Source: Silvibacterium acidisoli (GTDB lineage: Bacteria; Acidobacteriota; Terriglobia; Terriglobales; Acidobacteriaceae). From it: 64,000 bases of DNA. Location: positions 248,001-312,000 of the forward strand of contig CP085323.1 of the NCBI GenBank assembly GCA_022870745.1. Reading direction: 5' to 3'. Numbering within the stretch: the first letter of the stretch is position 1; every line of letters begins with the position of its first letter. Below are positions 44,447 to 52,476 of the stretch, piece after piece. A program made the position numbers and the translations under genes. The notes under the pieces were generated by a model. It was not told where the DNA came from and did no database searches. It saw only the letters and a program-made list of their open reading frames with translations.

Positions 44447-45607
44447 ATGCCTAGAATTCCGCTGCAGCTTGCCGCGATTGCGGCCACTCCTCTGCTCTCA
44501 TTCAGCCTGCTTGCACAGCAGCCCGCGGCAACGCCCTCCTCAACTTCTCAGCCGCCAACCGCTCCCACCACGCTCAAGGTCAACGTGAAAGCTGTGACGA
44601 TGACAGTGACCGTGCGCGACAAGCACGACAACATCGTTCCCAACCTGACAAAAGACGACTTCACACTGCAGGAGGACAATCGTCCGCAGGTCATCAGCTA
44701 CTTCACGCGCGATACCAACCTGCCGCTGAACCTTGGCCTGCTGGTCGATACCAGCGGCAGCCAGCGCAACGCGCTCGACGACGAGCGCACGGCCAGCGAG
44801 CACTTCCTCGACCAGATGATTACCGACGCGAAGGACAAGGCCTTCCTGATCCAGTTCGACCGCGAAGTGGATCTGCTCGTCGATCTCACCTCGGACAAGG
44901 GCAAGCTGCGGGCGGCAGTCGATAAACTCGGCGCTCCACAGTTTCAGAACGCCAATGGCGACCCCACACAGGGCGGCGGTGGTCGCGGCGGCACGCAGCT
45001 TTATGACTCGATCTATCTCGCCTCGAACGAGCTGATGCAGAAGCAGCCGGGCCGCAAGGCGCTCATCATACTGACGGATGGCGTGGACCGCGGCAGCAAG
45101 GAGACCATTAACGGAGCTCTCGAAGCTGCGCAGCGAGCCGACACCGCGATCTACGCGATCTACTTCAAGGGCGAGGAGAATCACGACAACAACGGCAACC
45201 ATCGCGGCTTCGGCCGTGGTGGAGGATTTCCTGGCGGTGGAGGCGGCTATCCGGGCGGCGGAGGCGGGTACCCTGGTGGCGGTGGCTATCCCGGTGGTGG
45301 TGGCGGATACCCGGGCGGCAATGGCGGCGGTCAACAGCGGCAGACGAATCCGCACGTCGACGGCAAGAAGATTCTGGAGCGGCTTTGCGGAGAGACAGGT
45401 GGCCGCATGTTCGAGGTGTCGAAAAAAGATACCGTCGATGCCATCTATTCGAAAATTGCCGAAGAACTGCGCGCCCAGTACATCCTGAGCTACACGCCTG
45501 ACAAGCAGAGCAATGACAACAGCTTCCATCGCATCCTGCTGACAGGAAAGAAGAAAGACTGGGACATCCAGACCCGCTCCGGCTACTACGCCGGTCAACA
45601 GGAATAG
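44447..45607 (+). CDS. VWFA-related acidobacterial-type secreted protein
   Basis: 386 residues with a Sec signal peptide (ending LLAQQ, about residue 25). A domain typical of the acidobacterial VWFA-related family follows: VRDKHDNIVPNLTKDDFTLQEDN, the MIDAS LLVDTSGSQRN, ALIILTDGVDRGS, and the C-terminal YILSYTPDKQSNDNSFHRI and RSGYYAGQQE. Around residues 250-297 lies an unusual low-complexity insert of PGGGGGY repeats. Function unknown; probably extracytoplasmic protein-protein contact via the metal site. Confidence 0.92.
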   Translation: MPRIPLQLAAIAATPLLSFSLLAQQPAATPSSTSQPPTAPTTLKVNVKAVTMTVTVRDKHDNIVPNLTKDDFTLQEDNRPQVISYFTRDTNLPLNLGLLVDTSGSQRNALDDERTASEHFLDQMITDAKDKAFLIQFDREVDLLVDLTSDKGKLRAAVDKLGAPQFQNANGDPTQGGGGRGGTQLYDSIYLASNELMQKQPGRKALIILTDGVDRGSKETINGALEAAQRADTAIYAIYFKGEENHDNNGNHRGFGRGGGFPGGGGGYPGGGGGYPGGGGYPGGGGGYPGGNGGGQQRQTNPHVDGKKILERLCGETGGRMFEVSKKDTVDAIYSKIAEELRAQYILSYTPDKQSNDNSFHRILLTGKKKDWDIQTRSGYYAGQQE

Positions 45608-45669
45608 TGATTGCTATCGCCTGCCAACGCGGAGTGTTCGCGTGGCGTCCTAGTTATGAGGAGAGAATC

Positions 45670-45882
45670 ATGACCAATCGCAGCGACGAAAGACAAAGCG
45701 AACGGCAGGCGGAACGCAACGAAGCGAGCGAAATACAGGAGCGCGGCACGCTCACTCCGGAAGGCAAAAAACAAGGCGTCACCTCTCACCTCCCCACGGA
45801 GGAGACGGAATATATGTATCGCACCGAGGACAACAGCGATCTGGTGGAGACAGAGGAAGAGACGCTCCGAAAGAGCGCCTGA
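45670..45882 (+). CDS. Small hydrophilic protein (70 aa), unknown
   Basis: ATG at 45670 with GGAGAG upstream. Rich in Glu, Arg, Gln and Ser, and probably disordered; no Cys and only one Tyr-containing stretch (ETEYMYRTEDN). It is followed by a strong terminator. Stress-related small hydrophilic proteins look similar, but no family was recognised. Confidence 0.6.
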   Translation: MTNRSDERQSERQAERNEASEIQERGTLTPEGKKQGVTSHLPTEETEYMYRTEDNSDLVETEEETLRKSA

Positions 45883-45895
45883 TCAATCCGCCAAA

Positions 45896-45935
45896 ACACG
45901 AAAAAGACCGCCTCTACCGGCGGTCTTTTTCGTGT
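45896..45935. terminator. Strong bidirectional terminator
   Basis: 17-bp stem ACACGAAAAAGACCGCC / GGCGGTCTTTTTCGTGT with loop TCTACC, between the small hydrophilic protein gene and the convergent fucosidase. Confidence 0.9.
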
Positions 45936-45939
45936 CCCA

Positions 45940-47319
45940 CTACTTCGAGGTGATATTTACCGCCAGCCGCGGCTTCTGCAGGCGCAGTTCGTGGTCGGTG
46001 TTCATACGCGGCTCGCTTTCGCACTCGAGCACGATGGTTGTCGCGGGACGGTCCGGCGCCTCAACCGGGAGACCCGTAATGTGGACACGGGTTTCATCCT
46101 GCATGAACTGCAATGGCTGCTGCGTGCGCAGGTACCTCACTGACTTTACTCTGGTCTGCAGTCCCGGTAATGAAACATCGCCGCCGGGCCACATGTGCAC
46201 ATGCATGTACAGCGTATTCCCTCTGCGCGTGTAGAGAGCGTAATTGGGCCGCCAGGGCTGGCATAGATCTGTATTGAAAATAGCCTCGTGGTTCCCTTCA
46301 AGCCACTCACCAACCTCGGTGAGGATGCGTACTGAAGGCTCGGGAAAGGTTCCGTCACCCATCGGCCCGACGTTAATCAGGTAGTTTCCCTGATCGCGAG
46401 CGCAGGTGATGATGTTGGAAAGCAGCCTTCGTGGCGACTTCCATTCATCGTCTGCGGCGTCGTAGCCCCAGCTCTCGTTCAGCGTCATGCAGCTTTCCCA
46501 GGCGCGGCCGTTGCCATCGGCGGTGATGTGTTGCTCGGGTGTGGAGAAATCTCCAACAGACTGGTTGCGGCCGTTGACGACGATATCGGGCTGCAGCTCA
46601 AAGACCATTTTGTCCATGCGCTCGCTCTCCCAGCCCTTCGCATCCATCGGCATCGCGGCGTCGTACCAGAGGATGTCGATCTTTCCATAGTTGGTCAGCA
46701 GTTCGCGAATCAGCCCGAAGGTGTAATCTACGAATCGCCGGCGCGCCTCTTCATCGACTGAGCAGCGCTCGCCATCCGGATGATGCCAGTCCATCAGCGA
46801 GTAATAGATGCCGACGCGCATGCCTCCTTCACGAGCCGCTTCCACGTATTCGCGAACGAGATCGCGCTTCGGTCCCTGCTTCACGGAGTTGAAGTCCGTC
46901 AACTTCGTATCGAAGTTGCAGAAGCCTTCGTGGTGCTTGGCTGTAAATACCATGTATTTCACGCCGGAGGCTTTGGCAATCCGCACCTATTCCTTCGCGC
47001 AATCGGGCCGGGGAGAAAATCCGTGAGCGAGCTTTTCATATTCCAGCCAGGGAATGGCTTCCTTCTCGACATCCCACTCCTGCCGCCCGCGCATGCTGTA
47101 AAGGCCGTAGTGGATAAACAATCCATACCGGGCCTCGCGCCACCACTTCAGTCTCCGGATCTGGTCGGCAGTCGGTGCGGGAAACTGCTCCCTGGCTGGA
47201 ACACTCGGACACGGTGCGGCAGTCTTCCCGGTCCTGGTTTGCGCCTCAACAGGAACAACGGCGCTGAGCAGTGAAGCTCCTGTGCCAAGAAGGACGCTGC
47301 GACGGCTGATACGGTCCAT
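45940..47319 (-). pseudogene. Alpha-L-fucosidase (GH29) interrupted by an in-frame TAG
   Basis: One continuous reading frame of 459 codons carries a single in-frame TAG at 46987-46989. The first part (110 codons) has a twin-arginine-like leader ISRRSVLLGTGASLLSA and ARYGLFIHYGLYS; the second continues directly with VRIAKASGVKYMVFTAKHHEGFCNFD, the conserved GH29 catalytic core, with the nucleophile region ILWYDAAMP. GH29 relatives usually have Trp before VRIAKA, so a TGG to TAG change would explain the break. Either a recent nonsense mutation or a sequencing error. No frame shift or other damage is seen, so decay would be recent. Confidence 0.85.
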
Positions 47320-47406
47320 GAATCGATTTCTTCTCCCATGTCTGGAACTGGTGGGTTTAGGTCAATTCTGTCACGCTTTCCCAGTCATCGCCGGGCGCAA
47401 AGCAAA

Positions 47407-47433
47407 ACGCGGAGAGGCCATGCCTCTCCGCGT
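47407..47433. terminator. Terminator after the epimerase-like gene
   Basis: Perfect 12-bp stem ACGCGGAGAGGC / GCCTCTCCGCGT with loop CAT; on the minus strand followed by TTTTGC. Confidence 0.75.
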
Positions 47434-47459
47434 CTTTATCGTTCCGATTACAGCTGCGT

Positions 47460-48692
47460 TTACTTCGTTGCAGGTGCTGCCGGCGGCGTGAACAGCTCGA
47501 GCCGAACATGCCAGGTGACAGATTGTCCGGGCTTCAGCATCACCATGCCGGTGTCCATGTTGTGCCATTCCTTACCGAACGGATCACCGAAGTTGAACTG
47601 CTCTTCGATGGCGACAAGCTGGCGGGCAGGGGGCGCATACGCCTGTACGGTCTTGATCTCGGGCGAGATGCCTTCGATCCTGATACCGTATTTCACCGCC
47701 GGATCGGTCAGCTCCACATCGACGTTGCCGTTGGTGCGGGTCAGGCTCGACCAGTTGTCGTCGAGGAACATCTCATCGAGCGGCTTGCCATCGGGGGCGT
47801 TGAAGTCATACTTCGTCCCCTTAACCGGGATGAGCTTTCCCGTCGGGAAGACATCGTCGTAGTTATTGACCTCGGCATACTGCTCGGCGGGGACGTGAAG
47901 GCGAGCCTGCTTCCGGTCTCCGCTGGGAATGGCGAAGTAGGGGTGCCAGCCGATGCCGAGCGGCTCAACGTCGGTCCCGACGTTCTTTGCAGTAATCGTG
48001 GCATCCACATCGCTGCCGCTAAGCGCGATGCTGAAGTTCAGATCAGTGTTCGAGGGCCAGCCCACGCCAAAGTCCTTGGCATGAAGCGTTCCGGTGACCG
48101 TCTGACCATCCGCCGTGTCTTCGACCTTCACATCCTGCACCTGCGACTGCAGGATCAGGCCATGGATCGAGTGCGGTTCAGCGCCCATCGCCTTACCGCG
48201 GAAATTGGCAGGCAGCGTCAGGCTGCGGTCGCGCCACTGGGTGGTAATGGTCTTGCCGTCATCGGAGATGCGTCCGCGAATTCGATTGGCGTACGGCACC
48301 AGGAAGGCGCCGCCGAAGCTGAAGCTGTTGTTGCCGTCCTCGTCCTCATCGGCTCCGGTAAGCTTCGCAGCCGCTTCCGGCACGCTGGGCGAGGCAAAGA
48401 TGGGAATGACTCCCTTGCCGGGAAGGTTTGCCGTGATCTGGAAGAGATTCATGCCGCGCCCGGGAAAGACCGTCGCTGAAAGGAACTCCGGCTTCTGCCC
48501 GTTGTTGGTTGCCTTGCGATTGAGCACGACCACCGGCTCACCGCCGACCTCAGGCTCAACCGCCTTCTTCGCGTGGTATTCCGATTCCTGGTGAGGAGGA
48601 GTAGCTTTGCATCCAGATGAGCCAAGGACTGCGGCTGATACAAGAAGAGCTGTGCACGTGAACGAAGCGGAAGGAATTCGGGAACCTCGCAA
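47460..48692 (-). CDS. Aldose 1-epimerase-family lipoprotein
   Basis: 410 residues from a TTG with AGAGG nine bases upstream. A lipobox LGSSGC (Cys at about 28) predicts a lipid-anchored envelope protein. The galactose mutarotase-like fold is seen in FGGAFLVPYANRIRGRI, SIHGLI (active-site His), GIGWHPYFAIPSGDR and VAIEEQFNFGDPFGKEW, with the catalytic Glu likely in the last. It may interconvert sugar anomers in the periplasm. Next to a broken fucosidase, suggesting a glycan-use locus. Confidence 0.85.
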   Translation of the reverse strand: MRGSRIPSASFTCTALLVSAAVLGSSGCKATPPHQESEYHAKKAVEPEVGGEPVVVLNRKATNNGQKPEFLSATVFPGRGMNLFQITANLPGKGVIPIFASPSVPEAAAKLTGADEDEDGNNSFSFGGAFLVPYANRIRGRISDDGKTITTQWRDRSLTLPANFRGKAMGAEPHSIHGLILQSQVQDVKVEDTADGQTVTGTLHAKDFGVGWPSNTDLNFSIALSGSDVDATITAKNVGTDVEPLGIGWHPYFAIPSGDRKQARLHVPAEQYAEVNNYDDVFPTGKLIPVKGTKYDFNAPDGKPLDEMFLDDNWSSLTRTNGNVDVELTDPAVKYGIRIEGISPEIKTVQAYAPPARQLVAIEEQFNFGDPFGKEWHNMDTGMVMLKPGQSVTWHVRLELFTPPAAPATK

Positions 48693-48805
48693 TGCGGGAA
48701 CCTCTACTTTCTTCGATATAAATTTGGACTGCGACGCGAAATAATTCTACGCCCATTGATATGACGCACATAGCGCCGGAATCATGCCGATAAAATTGTC
48801 TGAGC

Positions 48806-49528
48806 ATGGCGAAGAATCTCCCCGTTGCGGGCAATCCCCTGCCGGTTGCAAACCTGGACGAACTGAACGCGCGGGTCATCGCCTGCGAGCTCTGCCCACG
48901 GCTGCGTGAATACTGCACGCAGATCGCCGAAACACGCAGAAAAGCCTACCGCGATCAGCAGTACTGGGGTAAGCCGGTACCTTCATTCGGAGATCACAAA
49001 GCCCGTGTGCTCATCGTCGGCCTCGCTCCGGGCGCACACGGCTCCAACCGCACGGGACGCCCGTTTACGGGCGACGGCTCGGGAAATTTTCTTTACCCGG
49101 TACTCTACCAGACGGGGTTTGCTTCGCAGCCGGACGCAACCGGCCGCGACGATGGCATGAAGCTCAAGGACCTGCAGATTACCTCCGTCGTGCGATGCGC
49201 TCCGCCTGACAATAAGCCGTTTCCGGAGGAGCAGGCGCGATGCGCCCCGTATCTCGATGAAGAAGTTGGAGCACTGACGAAGCTGAAGGTCATGGTGTGC
49301 CTGGGAAAGATCGCCTTCGATGGCGTGGTGCAACACCTGATGCGGACCGGAAAGATCTCCCGGCGCGGCGAACTGAAGTTCGGACACGCAGCCGAATATC
49401 GCATTCCCGGCGGGCCATACCTGCTGGCGAGCTACCATCCCTCGCTGCAGAACACCAACACCGGCAAGCTGACCGAGCCGATGTTCCTGGCCATCTTCCA
49501 CCGTGCCCGGGAACTTGCCCGGAAATAA
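48806..49528 (+). CDS. Family 5 uracil-DNA glycosylase (UdgB)
   Basis: 240 residues. Cysteines in CELCPRLREYC (about 27-37) and later RCAPP and VCLGK supply the 4Fe-4S cluster. Motif A GLAPGAHGSNRTGRPFTGDG lacks the polar catalytic Asp/Asn of family 1, as expected for UDGb, and motif 3 is SYHPSLQNTNTGKLT. It removes uracil and other deaminated bases from DNA. Together with the UdgX fusion the window encodes two separate UDG-type proteins. Confidence 0.94.
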   Translation: MAKNLPVAGNPLPVANLDELNARVIACELCPRLREYCTQIAETRRKAYRDQQYWGKPVPSFGDHKARVLIVGLAPGAHGSNRTGRPFTGDGSGNFLYPVLYQTGFASQPDATGRDDGMKLKDLQITSVVRCAPPDNKPFPEEQARCAPYLDEEVGALTKLKVMVCLGKIAFDGVVQHLMRTGKISRRGELKFGHAAEYRIPGGPYLLASYHPSLQNTNTGKLTEPMFLAIFHRARELARK

Positions 49529-49548
49529 TCGGCTATCCTAGGCACACC

Positions 49549-49698
49549 ATGGTGATTCTTCTGATTGTCGTCGCGCTGCTGGCCATCGCAGCCCTGCCCA
49601 GGTGGCCGCACAGCCGCGAGTGGGGATACACGACGGCGGTAGGCCTCGGTGTCATAGCCCTGGGCATTGGCGCACTTCTGTTTTTCTACGTGGTTTAG
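49549..49698 (+). CDS. DUF3309-like small membrane protein (49 aa)
   Basis: Two hydrophobic helices (about 2-16 and 29-48) around the conserved PRWPHSREWGY, which matches the DUF3309 pattern (LPxWPxSRxWGY). Start ATG at 49549. Function unknown; tiny stress-related membrane proteins of this kind are common. Confidence 0.75.
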   Translation: MVILLIVVALLAIAALPRWPHSREWGYTTAVGLGVIALGIGALLFFYVV

Positions 49699-49718
49699 CG
49701 GCAAGCCTGAAAAGACTT

Positions 49719-49794
49719 TTCACCGCAAAAACGCAAAGAAAAGCCGCAAAGCCGTGGCGGTTTTTCTTTGCGTTCTTTGCGTCTTCGCGGTGAA
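49719..49794. repeat. Inverted repeat TTCACCGC ... GCGGTGAA
   Basis: An imperfect palindrome with ends TTCACCGC and GCGGTGAA and inner ACGCAAAGAA / TTCTTTGCGT, a widespread dispersed type of intergenic repeat. It may end the DUF3309 transcript. Function unknown. Confidence 0.6.
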
Positions 49795-49807
49795 TGATTC
49801 TTTGCGA

Positions 49808-50011
49808 CTAAGGCTCGCAGACCAGTTCAATGAATGGCTGCATCGGGTTGCTGAGATCGAACCAGCGCTGGGTGATCTGGTAATTCCGATCGTCAACGCC
49901 GATATAGTCTCCCGGCACGGGAATAAGTTCGGAAAGCGACAGCGGCAACAGCCAGGGTTCCTTGACCGAGCCATCCTGAAAACTGAATTCAACGCGAATC
50001 TGGGGATTCAT
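49808..50011 (-). CDS. Small conserved-looking protein (67 aa), unknown
   Basis: From the ATG at 50009-50011, with AAGGA upstream. Mixed polar/hydrophobic sequence beginning NPQIRVEFSFQDGSV and containing LIPVPGDYIGVDDRNYQI, likely a small beta-rich domain. Located directly after tRNA-Gly on the same strand. No family recognised. Confidence 0.5.
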   Translation of the reverse strand: MNPQIRVEFSFQDGSVKEPWLLPLSLSELIPVPGDYIGVDDRNYQITQRWFDLSNPMQPFIELVCEP

Positions 50012-50031
50012 GCAGAAACAATCCTTCTTCC

Positions 50032-50106
50032 TGGAGCGGGAGACGGGGATCGAACCCGCAACCAACGGCTTGGGAAGCCGCTACTCTACCATTGAGCTAC
50101 TCCCGC
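50032..50106 (-). tRNA. tRNA-Gly (anticodon CCC)
   Basis: Complete cloverleaf on the minus strand: acceptor GCGGGAG/CTCCCGC, U8-A9, D-arm GCTC-AATGGTA-GAGT, anticodon arm GCGGC-TTCCCAA-GCCGT with anticodon CCC, T-arm GCGGG-TTCGATC-CCCGT, discriminator T and an encoded CCA. Confidence 0.96.
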
Positions 50107-50129
50107 CTGGTGAGCTTGTTCATTAGATT

Positions 50130-50159
50130 AACGCCCCGCCCCTTTCAGGGCAAGGCGTT
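50130..50159. terminator. Hairpin after the LytTR regulator gene
   Basis: Stem AACGCC / GGCGTT with inner GCCC / GGGC, five bases from the regulator's stop on the minus strand and also downstream of nothing on plus. Confidence 0.55.
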
Positions 50160-50163
50160 CCTC

Positions 50164-50919
50164 TCAGCGGGCAAGCAGCTGTGCGATACGGCCGCGATAG
50201 CCGCGGCTCATAGGTACGCGCTGGCCATTCTGCATCTGCACGTAGGATTCGCCTTCATGCGAGTCGGTGCGAATCTCTTTCACATGCTGCAGGTTTACGA
50301 TGGCCGAACGGTGCACGCGAATGAAGCACTCCGGATCGAGGCGCGTCTCGAAGTGCGCCATGGTTTCGCGCAGCAGGTGGCTTTCGGTTTCCGTACAGAT
50401 GCGAACGTAGTTCTCTTCTGCGCCTACCCAGCGGATATCCGTCATCGGTAGAAACAGAATGCGGCCCTTCGACTTGAAAACCAGTCGCGAGGCGTATTGG
50501 GATTCCTCGCCGGTGCGTTTCTTGTCGCCGTTGCCGTCACGTGCCAGCGCAACCTGCTCACGCACGCGCGCGAAGGCCTGGCCGAGCCGCTCGCGGGTAA
50601 ATGGCTTCAACAGATAATCGACAGCGTTGATCTCGAAGGCCCGCAGCGCGTACTGGTCGTGCGCCGAGGTGAAGATGATGCGCGGCGCAGGGCCGGGCAT
50701 ATCGGACTCAAGCTTCGAGATGACATCGAAACCGTCCATATCCGGCATCTGGATGTCGAGCAGAACAAGGTCGGGCCGGGTATGACGCACGAGGTCGATC
50801 GTCTCTAATGCATTCGCACCCTCGCCAAGGATCTCCACTTCCGGATCGTCGCGCAGCAGCTGTCGCAGCTTCTGCCTGGCAAGGACTTCGTCATCAGCAA
50901 TAATCGTTCTTATTTTCAT
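50164..50919 (-). CDS. LytTR-family response regulator
   Basis: 251 residues. Receiver domain (1-120) with acidic pair Asp9-Asp10, phosphoacceptor Asp55 in LVLLDIQMPDMDG and Lys in YLLKPF. The C-terminal LytTR domain (about 150-250) has the typical RILFLPMTDIRWVGAEENYVRI and HRSAIVNLQHVKEI. It binds DNA as a dimer. Overlaps the sensor kinase gene upstream by four bases (ATGA), so the pair forms a two-component system. Confidence 0.96.
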   Translation of the reverse strand: MKIRTIIADDEVLARQKLRQLLRDDPEVEILGEGANALETIDLVRHTRPDLVLLDIQMPDMDGFDVISKLESDMPGPAPRIIFTSAHDQYALRAFEINAVDYLLKPFTRERLGQAFARVREQVALARDGNGDKKRTGEESQYASRLVFKSKGRILFLPMTDIRWVGAEENYVRICTETESHLLRETMAHFETRLDPECFIRVHRSAIVNLQHVKEIRTDSHEGESYVQMQNGQRVPMSRGYRGRIAQLLAR

Positions 50920-52067
50920 GCAATGTATTCCGGTACTTCTGCTGGAGTAACTGTTGGACTACTTGAGAAAGTAAGCGGTAGCATCAGCACAGCGTGTACT
51001 TCCCCATCGGAAAATTCATTGAGAGAAAAACGATGATGGTTGCCGTAATGCAATTCAAGGCGCGCTTTTACATTCGCGATGCCAACGCCATGCCCTTCAT
51101 GGCCGTCGCTCGCTATCGGCTCGTCGGCGCGCTCGCGCAAGCCTGTTCCTGAATTCCGGACACATATTCTCAGCTGCCCTTCGCTCCTCTGCGCCTCGAT
51201 GCCGAGAAAGGCTTCGCCCTTTGTTTTGGCGACGCCATGGAAATAAGCGTTTTCCATCAGAGGCTGCAGAATCATCGTGGGCACAAGCGCATCTAGCACC
51301 TCCGGCTCGACCGCTACGTAACTATGCACCTTGCCGGTAAAACGCGTCTGCTGGATCGACAGGTACATCTGGATGAACTCAATCTCCTCTGTCAGGGTGA
51401 TGAACTTCGCTTCGCCCCTGTTCAACGTCATACGCAACATGCTGCTGAGTTGTTCCAACACTCGATCGGCATCATCCACGTCACTGTGCATGAGACTCGA
51501 CACACTATTGAGCGTGTTGAAGAGAAAGTGCGGGTTCAGCTGCATACGCAGCGCGCGCAGCTGTGCGTTGTTCAGCTCCGATTCGAGCCGAACCGATGCC
51601 ACTTCCTTCTCGCGCAACCGCTGATAGTAGCCGATCCCCCGGAAAAGAAAGAACATAATCCAGAAGATCACCAGGTTACTTACAAGTTCTGAATCGAGGT
51701 AATAACGGAGCCGGTGCAGATATGTCCAGGAATGGGCACGGACGGGGACATTGGGAAAACACGCTACCCAGATGGCTTCCTGCAAGACGCTCACCAGGAG
51801 GCTGAGCGGTACGACATAAAGCACGATACATCGCGAAGATGCAGTCTCTATCCGTTCGCGCAGCTTCCACCACATCACCAGGCAGATGACGCCCCAGAGA
51901 ATGAAGTCAAAGGCCCAGAGCTCAAACACATAGCCGAAGCTCAGTGTGTGATTCCAGCTCCGGTCGGCGACATACTCCTGCGCCGCAAAGAGGCATGCCA
52001 GAAGAACCCATCCCGAAAGAAAAACGACAGGGTGAAGAAGTGCCGGACGGTGCTTTCGACTGGACAT
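50916..52067 (-). CDS. LytS/YehU-type sensor histidine kinase
   Basis: 383 residues. The N-terminal half has about four membrane helices (14-30, 46-66, 82-104, 128-148). The His_kinase domain has the phosphoacceptor motif LRMQLNPHFLFNTLNSVS and ATP-binding LVPTMILQPLMENAYFHG, with C-terminal GHGVGIANVKARLE. It signals to the LytTR regulator encoded next. The stimulus is unknown; these systems often sense pyruvate, peptides or envelope state. The large TonB-dependent receptor is divergent from it and could be a target. Confidence 0.93.
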   Translation of the reverse strand: MSSRKHRPALLHPVVFLSGWVLLACLFAAQEYVADRSWNHTLSFGYVFELWAFDFILWGVICLVMWWKLRERIETASSRCIVLYVVPLSLLVSVLQEAIWVACFPNVPVRAHSWTYLHRLRYYLDSELVSNLVIFWIMFFLFRGIGYYQRLREKEVASVRLESELNNAQLRALRMQLNPHFLFNTLNSVSSLMHSDVDDADRVLEQLSSMLRMTLNRGEAKFITLTEEIEFIQMYLSIQQTRFTGKVHSYVAVEPEVLDALVPTMILQPLMENAYFHGVAKTKGEAFLGIEAQRSEGQLRICVRNSGTGLRERADEPIASDGHEGHGVGIANVKARLELHYGNHHRFSLNEFSDGEVHAVLMLPLTFSSSPTVTPAEVPEYIA

Positions 52068-52476
52068 GAGGTAAGTTCGATATCTGTTCCGTGACCTACG
52101 CAGGATACAACCTTGCTAAATCGATGCGCGAGGGCATTCTCCGCGAATCTGGATTCGCTCACCTCGTCTCGGTCTGCTCGATCCCTGGCATGCGTCATCT
52201 CGAGAGCCGGAAAAAGCCATTTGCCACGGAATTGCCGCGCTTCGTCCCCACTTCATAAAAACGTATTCACTCAAAACGAGTTTTCTGTTTCGGAGATAAA
52301 AACAAACCTTTCGTCCCACAAGGATCGAGTTCAGGGGGCCGCCGCATATCTTGATACGCCCTTCTAATGTTACTCGTCCGGTGTCGGCGTTGACTCGTCA
52401 CAAATGCTTTAATAACGCAATTGCGGGGCCTTCAGTTGCATAGACCTCCTCCATGAAGAATTGGAGGAGTGCCAGA
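52068..52476. other. Divergent promoter region between sensor kinase and Oar-like receptor
   Basis: About 410 bases. TTGACT at 52390 looks like a -35 but has no well-spaced -10 partner. A 10-bp palindrome CGCAATTGCG lies at 52416-52425, about 50 bases before the receptor start, a possible regulator site. No small gene seen. Confidence 0.5.

Noticed and set aside
45195-45345. CRISPR-like or tandem DNA repeats
   Set aside because: The periodicity comes from glycine-rich codons within the VWFA-related coding sequence; repeats are short and in frame.
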